This document shows, piece by piece, positions 35,425 through 43,062 of a DNA stretch of 64,000 nt; positions within the stretch are counted from its first letter, which is position 1; every line of letters starts with the position of its first letter. Source of the DNA: Pyrinomonadaceae bacterium (lineage in GTDB: Bacteria > Acidobacteriota > Blastocatellia > Pyrinomonadales > Pyrinomonadaceae); contig JAIBCC010000015.1 of assembly GCA_019694395.1 (NCBI GenBank), positions 1-64,000 on the forward strand. The letters are read 5' to 3'. The notes under the pieces were generated by a model. The model was not told the DNA's origin, ran no database searches, and worked only from the letters and a program-made list of their open reading frames with translations. The translations under genes were made by a program, and so were the position numbers.

Positions 35425-36576
35425 TTAGGGCTTTACCAAATCTTTTGGCGGTTCCGAATCCCAGATACTGATTCCCGTTATCCGATAAGGTTTTGTTTTT
35501 TCAAACTCAAGCAAAACGCCCTGCCAAATCTTTTTCTTAGCCGCAAAAACTAAAAATGCAAATTGATTGCCTTGTTTTGAATACCCGTAAACCTTGTATT
35601 TTCCAAGGTTATCCATATCTCCCTGCCAACCTTTGGCACGTTCCTGCGGAGTTTTCCCTTCGGGACTGGGCGGACGATGCGACGCGTAAAATTCTGCCAT
35701 CGCCGTTTCTTTTCCAGAGTTGAAAGCCTTGAAAAATGCGGCGGCACGGTTGCCAAAAACAGTTTTGGGGAAAGTATTGTTTTGGATTTTCTGCAATTCA
35801 CTCCACAGAGAATTTGGCGGATCATTTTTAATATTTTCCAAAATCCATTTTCGTCTGGTGGAAACTCGCGCATAACCGTCAAAAGTCAGATATTTGCCGA
35901 CTGTGGCGGCTTTTGAATTGCCGGAGTTAAACGAGTTGATTCCGATCAAATAGAGTTTTCCGTTTTCTTCGTGAAAAGCAGGTGAGCCGCTGTCACCGGA
36001 GCCGCCGATACCTTCCAGATCAGTGCCAAATGGCGGTGCATCAAAAGTTAAGATCAACGAATTTTCCAGCGTTCCGTCAATCTCATTGGTCGCTCCGCGC
36101 CGCTTCCCTTTTTCGCTTGTTTCGCCAGTCAATCCGGTTCCTGTTTTACCGTAACCGACCAGAACAATTGGCTTTCCGGCTTCATCCTGTTTGTCGTAAA
36201 GCAGGGCGGGAGCAATGTCTTTAACCGGTTCTTTTAATTTGAGCAAGGCAATATCCGCCGAACTGTCAACCGTATCTTTGATTCTGGCAGGATGCGTAAT
36301 TATTTTTTCGACCTCATATCGCTTACCGCCGAACATCACAAAATAATTAGTAAAAGGAGGACTATTTTCAACCGTATGCGCTGCCGTAATTGCCCAATTT
36401 GGAGCGATTAGCGTGCAACCGACTCGCTCCTGAAAAAAACCGCTTTGCGGATATTTCGCCCCCAAAGCCAAATATTTGACATCGTCTCTATCGTGGCGGA
36501 TAACGATTGAAAAATTTTGTTTTGCAAAAAAATTGACTACAAGGCTAATAACTATTAGTTTTAATAACTTTTTCAT
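35425..36576 (-). CDS. Exported trypsin-like (S1) serine protease
   Basis: The 383-residue protein begins with a signal peptide. The chymotrypsin-fold triad is complete: His in ITAAHTVEN, Asp in SADIALLKLKEP, Ser in GGSGDSGSPAFHEENGKLYLIGI. The Asp that usually sets trypsin specificity, six residues before Ser, is not obvious here. The C-terminal ~110 residues form an extra domain (EFYASHRPP ... GYSKQGNQFAFLVFAAKKKIWQGVLLEF ... ITGISIWDSEPP), like the catalytically inactive tail seen on other hydrolases of this lineage. It is part of the exported hydrolase cluster. Confidence 0.87.
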   Translation of the reverse strand: MKKLLKLIVISLVVNFFAKQNFSIVIRHDRDDVKYLALGAKYPQSGFFQERVGCTLIAPNWAITAAHTVENSPPFTNYFVMFGGKRYEVEKIITHPARIKDTVDSSADIALLKLKEPVKDIAPALLYDKQDEAGKPIVLVGYGKTGTGLTGETSEKGKRRGATNEIDGTLENSLILTFDAPPFGTDLEGIGGSGDSGSPAFHEENGKLYLIGINSFNSGNSKAATVGKYLTFDGYARVSTRRKWILENIKNDPPNSLWSELQKIQNNTFPKTVFGNRAAAFFKAFNSGKETAMAEFYASHRPPSPEGKTPQERAKGWQGDMDNLGKYKVYGYSKQGNQFAFLVFAAKKKIWQGVLLEFEKTKPYRITGISIWDSEPPKDLVKP

Positions 36577-36605
36577 AGGTGTTTTACGACCTTTTATTTC
36601 TAAAT

Positions 36606-38285
36606 TTAATTTCCCTTCAATTTTTGTAAAGCCTCGACTGCAGACGGATAATTTGGCGAAAGCTGCAACGCTCTTTCGTAAGCCTTAATTGCTTCTTCGC
36701 GCTTACCTGCATTAGCCAGAGCTTCCCCATAGCTATCAAAAACATTTGCTGAATCGGGATAAAGTTCGGTATTGAGTTTGAAGATTTCGAGTGCCTGTGC
36801 AGTTCGTTGTGTCGCCATCAAGCGATAACCGGCTGCATTAAGCTCGGCTTCAACGCTGACAAATTCGTTTGAAGGGTCTTTTCTGAATTCAATTAATTTG
36901 GCTTTGACGGCAACCATATTTCCCGCCTCAAAATCTGCCCTCACCAATTCCGTCATAGTTGGGCGCGGTTGATAATTCAAAATAGCCTGCATCGCCGGAT
37001 CAATATTGTTGGAGTAATCGGCAAAGGACAGTTGGGCAGAAACCTGCGGAGAAGTCCACGGGCGTTTATCAAGTTCGACCATATTTTGCCACCAGAGTGA
37101 GGAAATATTGACGCGTAATTTGCTGTTCGGCAAAAAAATCGGACGCGCATCGCCATACAAATTGACGTGCGAGCCGGTTGGCTCACCAACGAAAGTTACC
37201 TTCGTATATTTTTCGAGTTCATTAACCAGATTTTGGGCGGCGGAAAAAGTTTGCCGTCCGATGATGACGAAAAGTTTGCCTTTTTTATCAATTTTATCGG
37301 TTTTGACGATGGCGCGGATGATGTTTGGAACCAGTCCGTTATTTCCGCCGCCGTTCAAACGAAGGTCTAAAACGAATTTTTCTACCTCATTTTTATTGAG
37401 TTCTTCGCTAACTCGCCCGAAAAATGCTTCAACAGTTTCGTCTTGTTTATTCAAAACCTGATTGAGTTGAACGTAAAGAATTTTTGTTTCGGGAACGTAT
37501 TCAAACCAAAAAGGATTACCGGAATTTTTGAGCCAGAGCGGAGTCAGATTTTTTGAATTATCGCGCGCATTGATCCATCCTTTTCTGGCTTCAGCCGTAG
37601 CCAAATTTGAAAATAATCCGGCAGGTTTTAGCTGGACGGTAAACTGTTTACCCTCTTTTTCAATCAACAAATCAACCTTTTCGGGATCTTTGATAAATCC
37701 TATTGCCTGCAAAATCTCCGGTGCGATTAAATAGGTCGGTGCAGTGTTTTTGATACCGTAAATATTATCTCGCGGGACATATTCGCCAACCGTTTCAATC
37801 GCTTTTTCGGCTGTTACATTGCCGATTTTCAAGACTTTTCCGCCGACAATATTGGCATTTTTAGGTGCTGCCGATTGGATAAACAATCCTTCTTTGAATA
37901 AATAAAACTTGACCGGCAAAGCGTGAAAATTTGCTTCGGGTGCGAACGGTAGCCAAAGTCCCGTGTGTCCGTCCTGCACCATTGAAACTATGCGTGCAAA
38001 TTCCAACATAATTTGATTTCGGGTTAGATTCGGAATTTTTGCATCTAAATCCTTAATTGCCTTTTCAAACTGTTCCCGAGTCATCGTGTGAAATGCGTTT
38101 TTGTGGCGTTTGGGTAATTCAGAGGCTAAAAACTGTAAATCCTCCCGCCATTTTTCGGTTTCATTTTTTTCTTTAACTGTTTGTCCCGACTTTTCCGTTG
38201 GATTTGTTCCAATGTTGTTTTGTGCAGGAGTCAGATTTCCGTAAAGAAATATGATTAAGAAGACTGATAAATTTAATATTTTCAT
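36606..38285 (-). CDS. Exported S41-like (tail-specific) peptidase with TPR tail
   Basis: The 559-residue protein has a signal peptide (LYGNLTPAQ). The core resembles C-terminal-processing peptidases: DLRLNGGGNNGLV, the nucleophile region IGRQTFSAAQNLVNELEKYTKVTFVGEPTGS and a following RVNISSLWWQ. No PDZ domain is evident. The nucleophile Ser (TFSAA) is present; the Lys partner is less certain. The last ~100 residues are TPRs (QALEIFKLNTELYPDSANVFDSYGEALANAGKREEAIKAYERALQLSPNYPSAVEAL). It lies 29 bases upstream of the S1 protease. Confidence 0.83.
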   Translation of the reverse strand: MKILNLSVFLIIFLYGNLTPAQNNIGTNPTEKSGQTVKEKNETEKWREDLQFLASELPKRHKNAFHTMTREQFEKAIKDLDAKIPNLTRNQIMLEFARIVSMVQDGHTGLWLPFAPEANFHALPVKFYLFKEGLFIQSAAPKNANIVGGKVLKIGNVTAEKAIETVGEYVPRDNIYGIKNTAPTYLIAPEILQAIGFIKDPEKVDLLIEKEGKQFTVQLKPAGLFSNLATAEARKGWINARDNSKNLTPLWLKNSGNPFWFEYVPETKILYVQLNQVLNKQDETVEAFFGRVSEELNKNEVEKFVLDLRLNGGGNNGLVPNIIRAIVKTDKIDKKGKLFVIIGRQTFSAAQNLVNELEKYTKVTFVGEPTGSHVNLYGDARPIFLPNSKLRVNISSLWWQNMVELDKRPWTSPQVSAQLSFADYSNNIDPAMQAILNYQPRPTMTELVRADFEAGNMVAVKAKLIEFRKDPSNEFVSVEAELNAAGYRLMATQRTAQALEIFKLNTELYPDSANVFDSYGEALANAGKREEAIKAYERALQLSPNYPSAVEALQKLKGN

Positions 38286-38322
38286 AATTTGAAACGGTTT
38301 TAAGACGTATTTTTTCTATTAT

Positions 38323-38571
38323 TCAAAACGCTACAAAGCGAAAAAAAGAACTTGTCTCCAACAAGTTATCAATCGAAATTTTCTGACAATTCTCCGTCAA
38401 TATCTTTGAAAAATTTGGTTGATCCGGTAAAACTTTTATTTCCTTTTTTGGCTCCTCCTTTGAAAAACAACTCCTTTGAACACGTCGAATTTCTGCTTTT
38501 TGACCAAGCATCAGATTCTGCGAAAGCAAAATAATTAAGCCGAAAATTGCTATTGGTCTTAGTATTTTCAT
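38323..38571 (-). CDS. Small exported protein
   Basis: The 82-residue frame has a signal-peptide-like N-terminus (LRPIAIFGLIILLSQNLMLGQ) and a short polar mature part with two cysteines. It lies ten bases after the small zinc-ribbon gene and 37 before the S41 peptidase gene, which supports it as a real operon member. No family recognised. Function unknown. Confidence 0.5.
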   Translation of the reverse strand: MKILRPIAIFGLIILLSQNLMLGQKAEIRRVQRSCFSKEEPKKEIKVLPDQPNFSKILTENCQKISIDNLLETSSFFRFVAF

Positions 38572-38581
38572 TGCAGATTCC

Positions 38582-38836
38582 TCACACCAAACAAAGTGAA
38601 GTTAGGCAAACAAAAGGCTTATCATCTTTGAAATAGCGGTAATGAACTTTATTGGCGTTCATCAGCGAATAAATTTCTTCGGTTTTTTGACAGGTTAAAA
38701 AAGCTGCTTTGGCTGGCGGGAACAAACTTACTTCGCGCCGGCAAAGTTCGCAATACGCCCGCACAAAATAGCTTTTCCGTTTAATAATGCTGACTTCGTG
38801 AGTTTCAATAAAAATTTCCCGTTGAACTTTTGCCAT
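38582..38836 (-). CDS. Small zinc-ribbon / excisionase-like helix-turn-helix protein
   Basis: The 84-residue protein has a CELC zinc knuckle in a strand-rich N-terminal half (FIETHEVSIIKRKSYFVRAYCELCRREVSLF). A short helical stretch follows (AAFLTCQKTEEIYSLMNANKVHYRYF) and a final VCLTSL. The pattern recalls small Acidobacteriota proteins in which a zinc ribbon precedes a MerR/excisionase-type wing (..IYRRVEAGEVHF..LICLDSL). It is the first gene of the hydrolase cluster, preceded by GAGG, and divergent from the winged-helix regulator at 39053. It could be a local DNA-binding protein. Confidence 0.65.
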   Translation of the reverse strand: MAKVQREIFIETHEVSIIKRKSYFVRAYCELCRREVSLFPPAKAAFLTCQKTEEIYSLMNANKVHYRYFKDDKPFVCLTSLCLV

Positions 38837-39052
38837 TTTTTTTCCTCTTGACTTTTAGGTTGTCAAAATCAATAAATGTTTTTACAATGTGAGGCGAACA
38901 AACAATTGATAGTTCGACTTTCTGCTCAAAATTTAACTGTCCAAAAAGTCTGCTCACCTCTAGGGAAAAATCTAATTGAAAAGTGTCCCGAAGTCTTGAA
39001 AGAATCCTAAAATTTGGTTTGAAATTTTCTTGAAAGAAATATCAAAAGTGTT

Positions 39053-41278
39053 ATGAGCAATAAAATCAATTATTTATACGAGTTTGACAATTTTCGGGTT
39101 GACCCGAACCAGAAATGTTTGTGGCACGGGGAAGAACTTGTTTCGCTAACTCCCAAAGCAGTTGAAACGTTGCTGGTGCTGCTCGAAAACAAAGGAAAAG
39201 TGGTTGATAAGGAAACCTTGCTCAATAAGGTTTGGGCAGATACTTTTGTAGAAGAAGCAACTCTCGCCCAAAATATCTCAACCTTGCGAAAGACTTTTGT
39301 TGGCAAACAATTTATCGAAACAATTCCACGTCGCGGCTACCGTTTTGTCGGCGAAGTTCGTGAAATTTTGGACGACGAAGAAATTTTTGTCATCGAAACT
39401 CATCGTCAAACGCGCATCGTTGCCCAGGAGGAAATCCATAGTTCAGGCGAAATTGCTTTGACTAAAACTAAACCTGCTTTTCTGATGAAAAATAAATTTT
39501 TAATCGGAACGGGCGTTGCAGCGTGTCTCGGATTATTAGTTGGAGCTTTTTTTGTTGTTCGTTATGCTTTTCAGCCGAAAAGAATGTCGGATGAACAGTT
39601 TCGGGAATTTCAAATTAATAAACTTACTTCCAGCGGAAATGTAGATAAGATCACGATTTCGCCGGATGGAAAATATCTGGCGTTGGTTGAGAAACAAAAA
39701 GGATTATCAACACTTTTTTTGAGGCAAACGAGCAATGCGAACCAAATCGAAGTAGTTCCGCCAAACCCTAATGATTTTATCGGTGTCACCTTTTCTCCCG
39801 ACAATGAGTTCATTTATTTTGCCGTTTATCAAACTCTTGATGAAAAAACTCAAACTAAAATTGGTGTTTTATACAAAGTGCCGATTTTAGGTGGAACCCG
39901 CACCGAGGTTTTCAAAGACATTGACAGTCCGGTTGCGCTTTCGCCTGACGGTAAAAAATTCGCGTTTATCCGCAATATTCTCAATGAAAAACAAAGTGTG
40001 TTGATAGTTTTTGATTGTTCAACGGCAAATGCCAAAGAAATAAAACTTACAATGCGTCCCCTCCGAAATCGTTTCACCGAAGGCGGTTTATCGTGGTCGC
40101 CTGATGGAAAAATGATCGCCAGTGCCGCTTTTAATTCAAAAGACGCGACCAACAAAATGGAAATCATCGTCACCAATGCCGAAAACGGCGAGCAAACTTC
40201 TTTGACAAAAGAAACGTGGGATTGGCTTGGTAAGATTGCGTGGTTGGCGGACGGCAGCGGAATTGCAGTTACCTCCTACGGTGAAAATTCGCCCAATATT
40301 ACTGATGAGATTTGGATAGTTTCGTATCCCGAAGGCAAATTGCGGCAAATAACCAACGGCATTAACGGCTTTTTCGGACTGGGAATGGCGGCGGATTCAA
40401 GTTCGTTGGCAACAGTCAAATCCGACCGAATGACCAGCCTTTGGACTGCGCCGAAAGATAAGCCGAATGAAGCTAAAATGATCCGCAAAAATACGATTGA
40501 CGGTTCACTTTTCAAACTTGGGATTGACTGGACCCCTGACGGAAAAATTGTTTATGCAACAGCTCAAAACGGAGATGCTGAAATCTGGATAATGGATGCG
40601 GACGGCAATAATCAAAAACAATTGACTGATAATGAAGCGGCAGATTATTCGCCCAAAGTTTCACCGGATGGTCGTTATGTCGTTTTTGTTTCTAATCGTT
40701 CAAACTCAAAGATTTTGTGGCGAATGAATATTGACGGCACGAATCCGATGATTTTATCAAACTTGCCGAATGCGCTTTCGCCAACTATTTCGCCTGATGG
40801 AAGCTCAGTTTATTTTTCCGCAATGGACAGCCAAACCAGCAGATTAACGCTTTGGAAAGTGCCAATCAATGGCGGAGAGGCAACTCAAATTAGTAAATTG
40901 GTGGCACTTTCACCCCAGATTTCCCCTGATGGAAAATTTTTAGCCTGTTTTTATCCTGACAATGGCGAAATCGGTCGCCGGTTAAAATTAACGATCCTAT
41001 CAATAAACGATTCAACAATTATCAAACAATTTGAGATTTTCCCGCCCAACTCACCGTTTGCCTGGACCTTTGACGGTCAAGCGATTTCTTATGTAAATAA
41101 TTCAAACGGGACTTCAAATATCTGGCTCCAGCCTATTGACGGAAGCAATCCCAAACAATTAACCAATTCTGAAACCGAAGATATTTTTCAGCATAGTTGG
41201 TCAAAAGCTGGGAATTTAGTTTTTGTTAAAGAGACGATCAACAATGATATTGTTTTGATAAACAACTCCAAAAAGTAA
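39053..41278 (+). CDS. CadC-like winged-helix membrane regulator with PD40/TolB propeller
   Basis: The 741-residue one-component regulator has an OmpR-type winged helix at residues ~5-105 (FDNFRVDPNQKCLWHGEELV, LTPKAVETLLVLLENKG, WADTFVEEATLAQNISTLRK, FIETIPRRGYRFVGEV). One membrane segment follows (FLIGTGVAACLGLLVGAFFVV, ~150-172). The outer part carries about eight PD40 beta-propeller blades with the repeated SPDG motif (SPDGKYLAL, SPDGKKFAF, SPDGKMIAS, SPDGRYVVF, SPDGSSVYF, SPDGKFLAC). This architecture is a hallmark of Acidobacteriota. Its position next to the oppositely oriented exported-hydrolase cluster makes that cluster a plausible target. Confidence 0.9.
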   Translation: MSNKINYLYEFDNFRVDPNQKCLWHGEELVSLTPKAVETLLVLLENKGKVVDKETLLNKVWADTFVEEATLAQNISTLRKTFVGKQFIETIPRRGYRFVGEVREILDDEEIFVIETHRQTRIVAQEEIHSSGEIALTKTKPAFLMKNKFLIGTGVAACLGLLVGAFFVVRYAFQPKRMSDEQFREFQINKLTSSGNVDKITISPDGKYLALVEKQKGLSTLFLRQTSNANQIEVVPPNPNDFIGVTFSPDNEFIYFAVYQTLDEKTQTKIGVLYKVPILGGTRTEVFKDIDSPVALSPDGKKFAFIRNILNEKQSVLIVFDCSTANAKEIKLTMRPLRNRFTEGGLSWSPDGKMIASAAFNSKDATNKMEIIVTNAENGEQTSLTKETWDWLGKIAWLADGSGIAVTSYGENSPNITDEIWIVSYPEGKLRQITNGINGFFGLGMAADSSSLATVKSDRMTSLWTAPKDKPNEAKMIRKNTIDGSLFKLGIDWTPDGKIVYATAQNGDAEIWIMDADGNNQKQLTDNEAADYSPKVSPDGRYVVFVSNRSNSKILWRMNIDGTNPMILSNLPNALSPTISPDGSSVYFSAMDSQTSRLTLWKVPINGGEATQISKLVALSPQISPDGKFLACFYPDNGEIGRRLKLTILSINDSTIIKQFEIFPPNSPFAWTFDGQAISYVNNSNGTSNIWLQPIDGSNPKQLTNSETEDIFQHSWSKAGNLVFVKETINNDIVLINNSKK

Positions 41279-41332
41279 TAATTTTCTGCAACAAAATAAC
41301 TTAAAAAGTAGTATTTGAAAGTGAGGTTTGAA

Positions 41333-41689
41333 ATGCCTATAAATTATTTTATCAGGTGTAAACAACTTTCCATTGTCTGGTTAAGAGGTATTTTTGCGGC
41401 AATATGTTTATTGTTGATTTTAGCAGGAACTGCCTTTCTAACAAATCAAATTAATTGCACCAATTGCGATTTTCGTCCAAAATATAAAGGTCGTGTGATT
41501 GGTAAATCTCTAACTTTTGCAGAAACACAAATGGGTTCCGGAATTAGAAGAAGGCTTTTAATTGAATCGAAGGAAGGTCAAAGATTTGAAGTGAAAGTAA
41601 CCGAAGTTGTTTTCAATCAAGCTCAAATCGGCGAGTGGATAAAAGCAGACGAAAAAACAACTGAATTTTCGGCTAAAGAGATTCCGTAA
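41333..41689 (+). CDS. Single-pass membrane protein
   Basis: I start at the ATG at 41333 because GAGG lies just before it; a TTG six codons upstream is the alternative. The 118-residue protein has one membrane segment (LRGIFAAICLLLILAGTAFL), a CTNC pair directly after it, and a ~75-residue outside domain rich in beta strands (KGRVIGKSLTF, RRRLLIESKEGQRFEVKV). It lies 54 bases after the winged-helix regulator and may be co-transcribed. Function unknown. Confidence 0.68.
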   Translation: MPINYFIRCKQLSIVWLRGIFAAICLLLILAGTAFLTNQINCTNCDFRPKYKGRVIGKSLTFAETQMGSGIRRRLLIESKEGQRFEVKVTEVVFNQAQIGEWIKADEKTTEFSAKEIP

Positions 41690-41694
41690 AAAAA

Positions 41695-41718
41695 CCATTG
41701 CTCAATTTAGAACAATGG
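41695..41718. terminator. Possible bidirectional terminator between convergent genes
   Basis: A six-base stem CCATTG/CAATGG encloses a 12-base loop, with an A-run on the left and T-rich sequence on the right, between convergent genes ending at 41689 and 41748. The stem is short, so the call is tentative. Confidence 0.45.
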
Positions 41719-41747
41719 CTTCCCCTTTTAACTACAACTACAACAAA

Positions 41748-43010
41748 TTATCCTAAAAATCCTCTGAAATTTGACGGACTCGTCGAATAATTCGGGAAAA
41801 GTTTGGTTAAATCTTTGCTAGCCATATATTTATAGGCAACTTCGCCAAAAACATCGCGGTAATCGGTGGTAACATTCAAATCGCGTCCTTCGAAGAGCTG
41901 ACTTGGTTTTAATCCCGCCCAATCGCCATAAACTTTACCGCCTTTGACTTCGTTTCCGATCACAAAAATGGCGTTGGCGTGTCCGTGGTCAGTTCCGCGA
42001 TTACCGTTTTCACGGGCAGTTCTACCGAATTCAGACATCGTTAAAATCACCACATCATCCATTTTCTGACCTAAATCAGCCACAAAAGCAGCAATTGCCT
42101 GACTAAAATCACGAAGCAAATTAGCTAATTGTCCTGTCGAACTTCCTTCGTTAACGTGCGTATCCCATCCGCCCGCTTCGGCAAATCCGACCTCTAAGCC
42201 AACTCCGGCTTTAATTAATTGAGCAAATTGACGAAGCGAATTACCTAAAGCTGAAGCGGGATATTGCGCTCCGTTTTCAGGTTTGTATTGAGAGGGATTG
42301 GCTCTTTTTAGGAAGTTTACTGCTTCAAAAGTTTCTTTACCAGTTTCGCCCAAGGTGTCATTTTTGTTAGTAACTTGTTGATAAATACCCTCAAAACCAC
42401 CTTGCACGGATTGTGTGTAAGCACCCGCCTGAATCGAAAAATCGTTCAAATTGGTCATCGCAATCGAAGGAACTTTACCGTAAAGCGAACGCGGAAGCTG
42501 CGGCGTCATCGAAACCGAACGGAAAGGCGATGCACCTTTGGCTTCCATTCCCTGCATGACACGGTTCAGCCAACCGTCCCTTGTTCCTTTATTTAATGGA
42601 GTGGCGGCTTCCATATAATCTTGCGCGTCAAAGTGCGAACGGGTATTATCCGGCGCACCGGTGCAATGAATAATTGCCATCTGATTGTTTTTCCAAAGCG
42701 GTTGAAACGCTGTCATGGTCGGATGCAAACCAAAAAAACCATCCAAATCGAGTGCGCCGCCGTTTTGATTCGGTTTCGGAATGGCAATGTTTCGGCGAAT
42801 GTTGTAATACTCGCTTTCACCGTGCGGAACTACCATATTCAGTCCATCAACTGCCCCTCTTTGGAAAATTGTAATTAATGTTTTCTTTTTGCCTGCCGGG
42901 TTAACCACGGCAGCATTGGCAAATTGATGTAAAAACTCCGGCGCAACGCTCATTAATCCAAAACTTGCTAAACCGATCCCGCTTGATTTCAAAAAATATC
43001 TTCTATCCAT
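41748..43010 (-). CDS. DUF1501 family protein (exported, Tat-type signal)
   Basis: The 420-residue protein begins MDRRYFLKSSGIGLASFGL, a twin-arginine-like signal. The body has the alkaline-phosphatase/sulfatase-like pattern of DUF1501: TLITIFQRGAVDGLNMVVPHGE, LHPTMTAFQPLWKNNQMAIIHCTG, RSHFDAQDYME, GWDTHVNEG and VILTMSEFGRTARENGNRGTDHGHANAIFVIG with conserved metal-ligand-like His/Asp. DUF1501 genes are almost always paired with DUF1800, as here. The molecular function is not established. Confidence 0.92.
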   Translation of the reverse strand: MDRRYFLKSSGIGLASFGLMSVAPEFLHQFANAAVVNPAGKKKTLITIFQRGAVDGLNMVVPHGESEYYNIRRNIAIPKPNQNGGALDLDGFFGLHPTMTAFQPLWKNNQMAIIHCTGAPDNTRSHFDAQDYMEAATPLNKGTRDGWLNRVMQGMEAKGASPFRSVSMTPQLPRSLYGKVPSIAMTNLNDFSIQAGAYTQSVQGGFEGIYQQVTNKNDTLGETGKETFEAVNFLKRANPSQYKPENGAQYPASALGNSLRQFAQLIKAGVGLEVGFAEAGGWDTHVNEGSSTGQLANLLRDFSQAIAAFVADLGQKMDDVVILTMSEFGRTARENGNRGTDHGHANAIFVIGNEVKGGKVYGDWAGLKPSQLFEGRDLNVTTDYRDVFGEVAYKYMASKDLTKLFPNYSTSPSNFRGFLG

Positions 43011-43032
43011 AATTACCTCTTTTATTAATTTT

Positions 43033-43060
43033 GCCTTTTACCTTTTTCCTTTTGCCTTTA
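43033..43060. repeat. Four heptanucleotide repeats between DUF1800 and DUF1501
   Basis: Four successive seven-base units occur: GCCTTTT, ACCTTTT, TCCTTTT, GCCTTTA. They fill almost the whole gap between the two genes. They resemble the short tandem heptamer repeats (STRR) known from cyanobacterial intergenic regions and another heptamer array at 49243. Confidence 0.6.
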
Positions 43061-43062
43061 TT

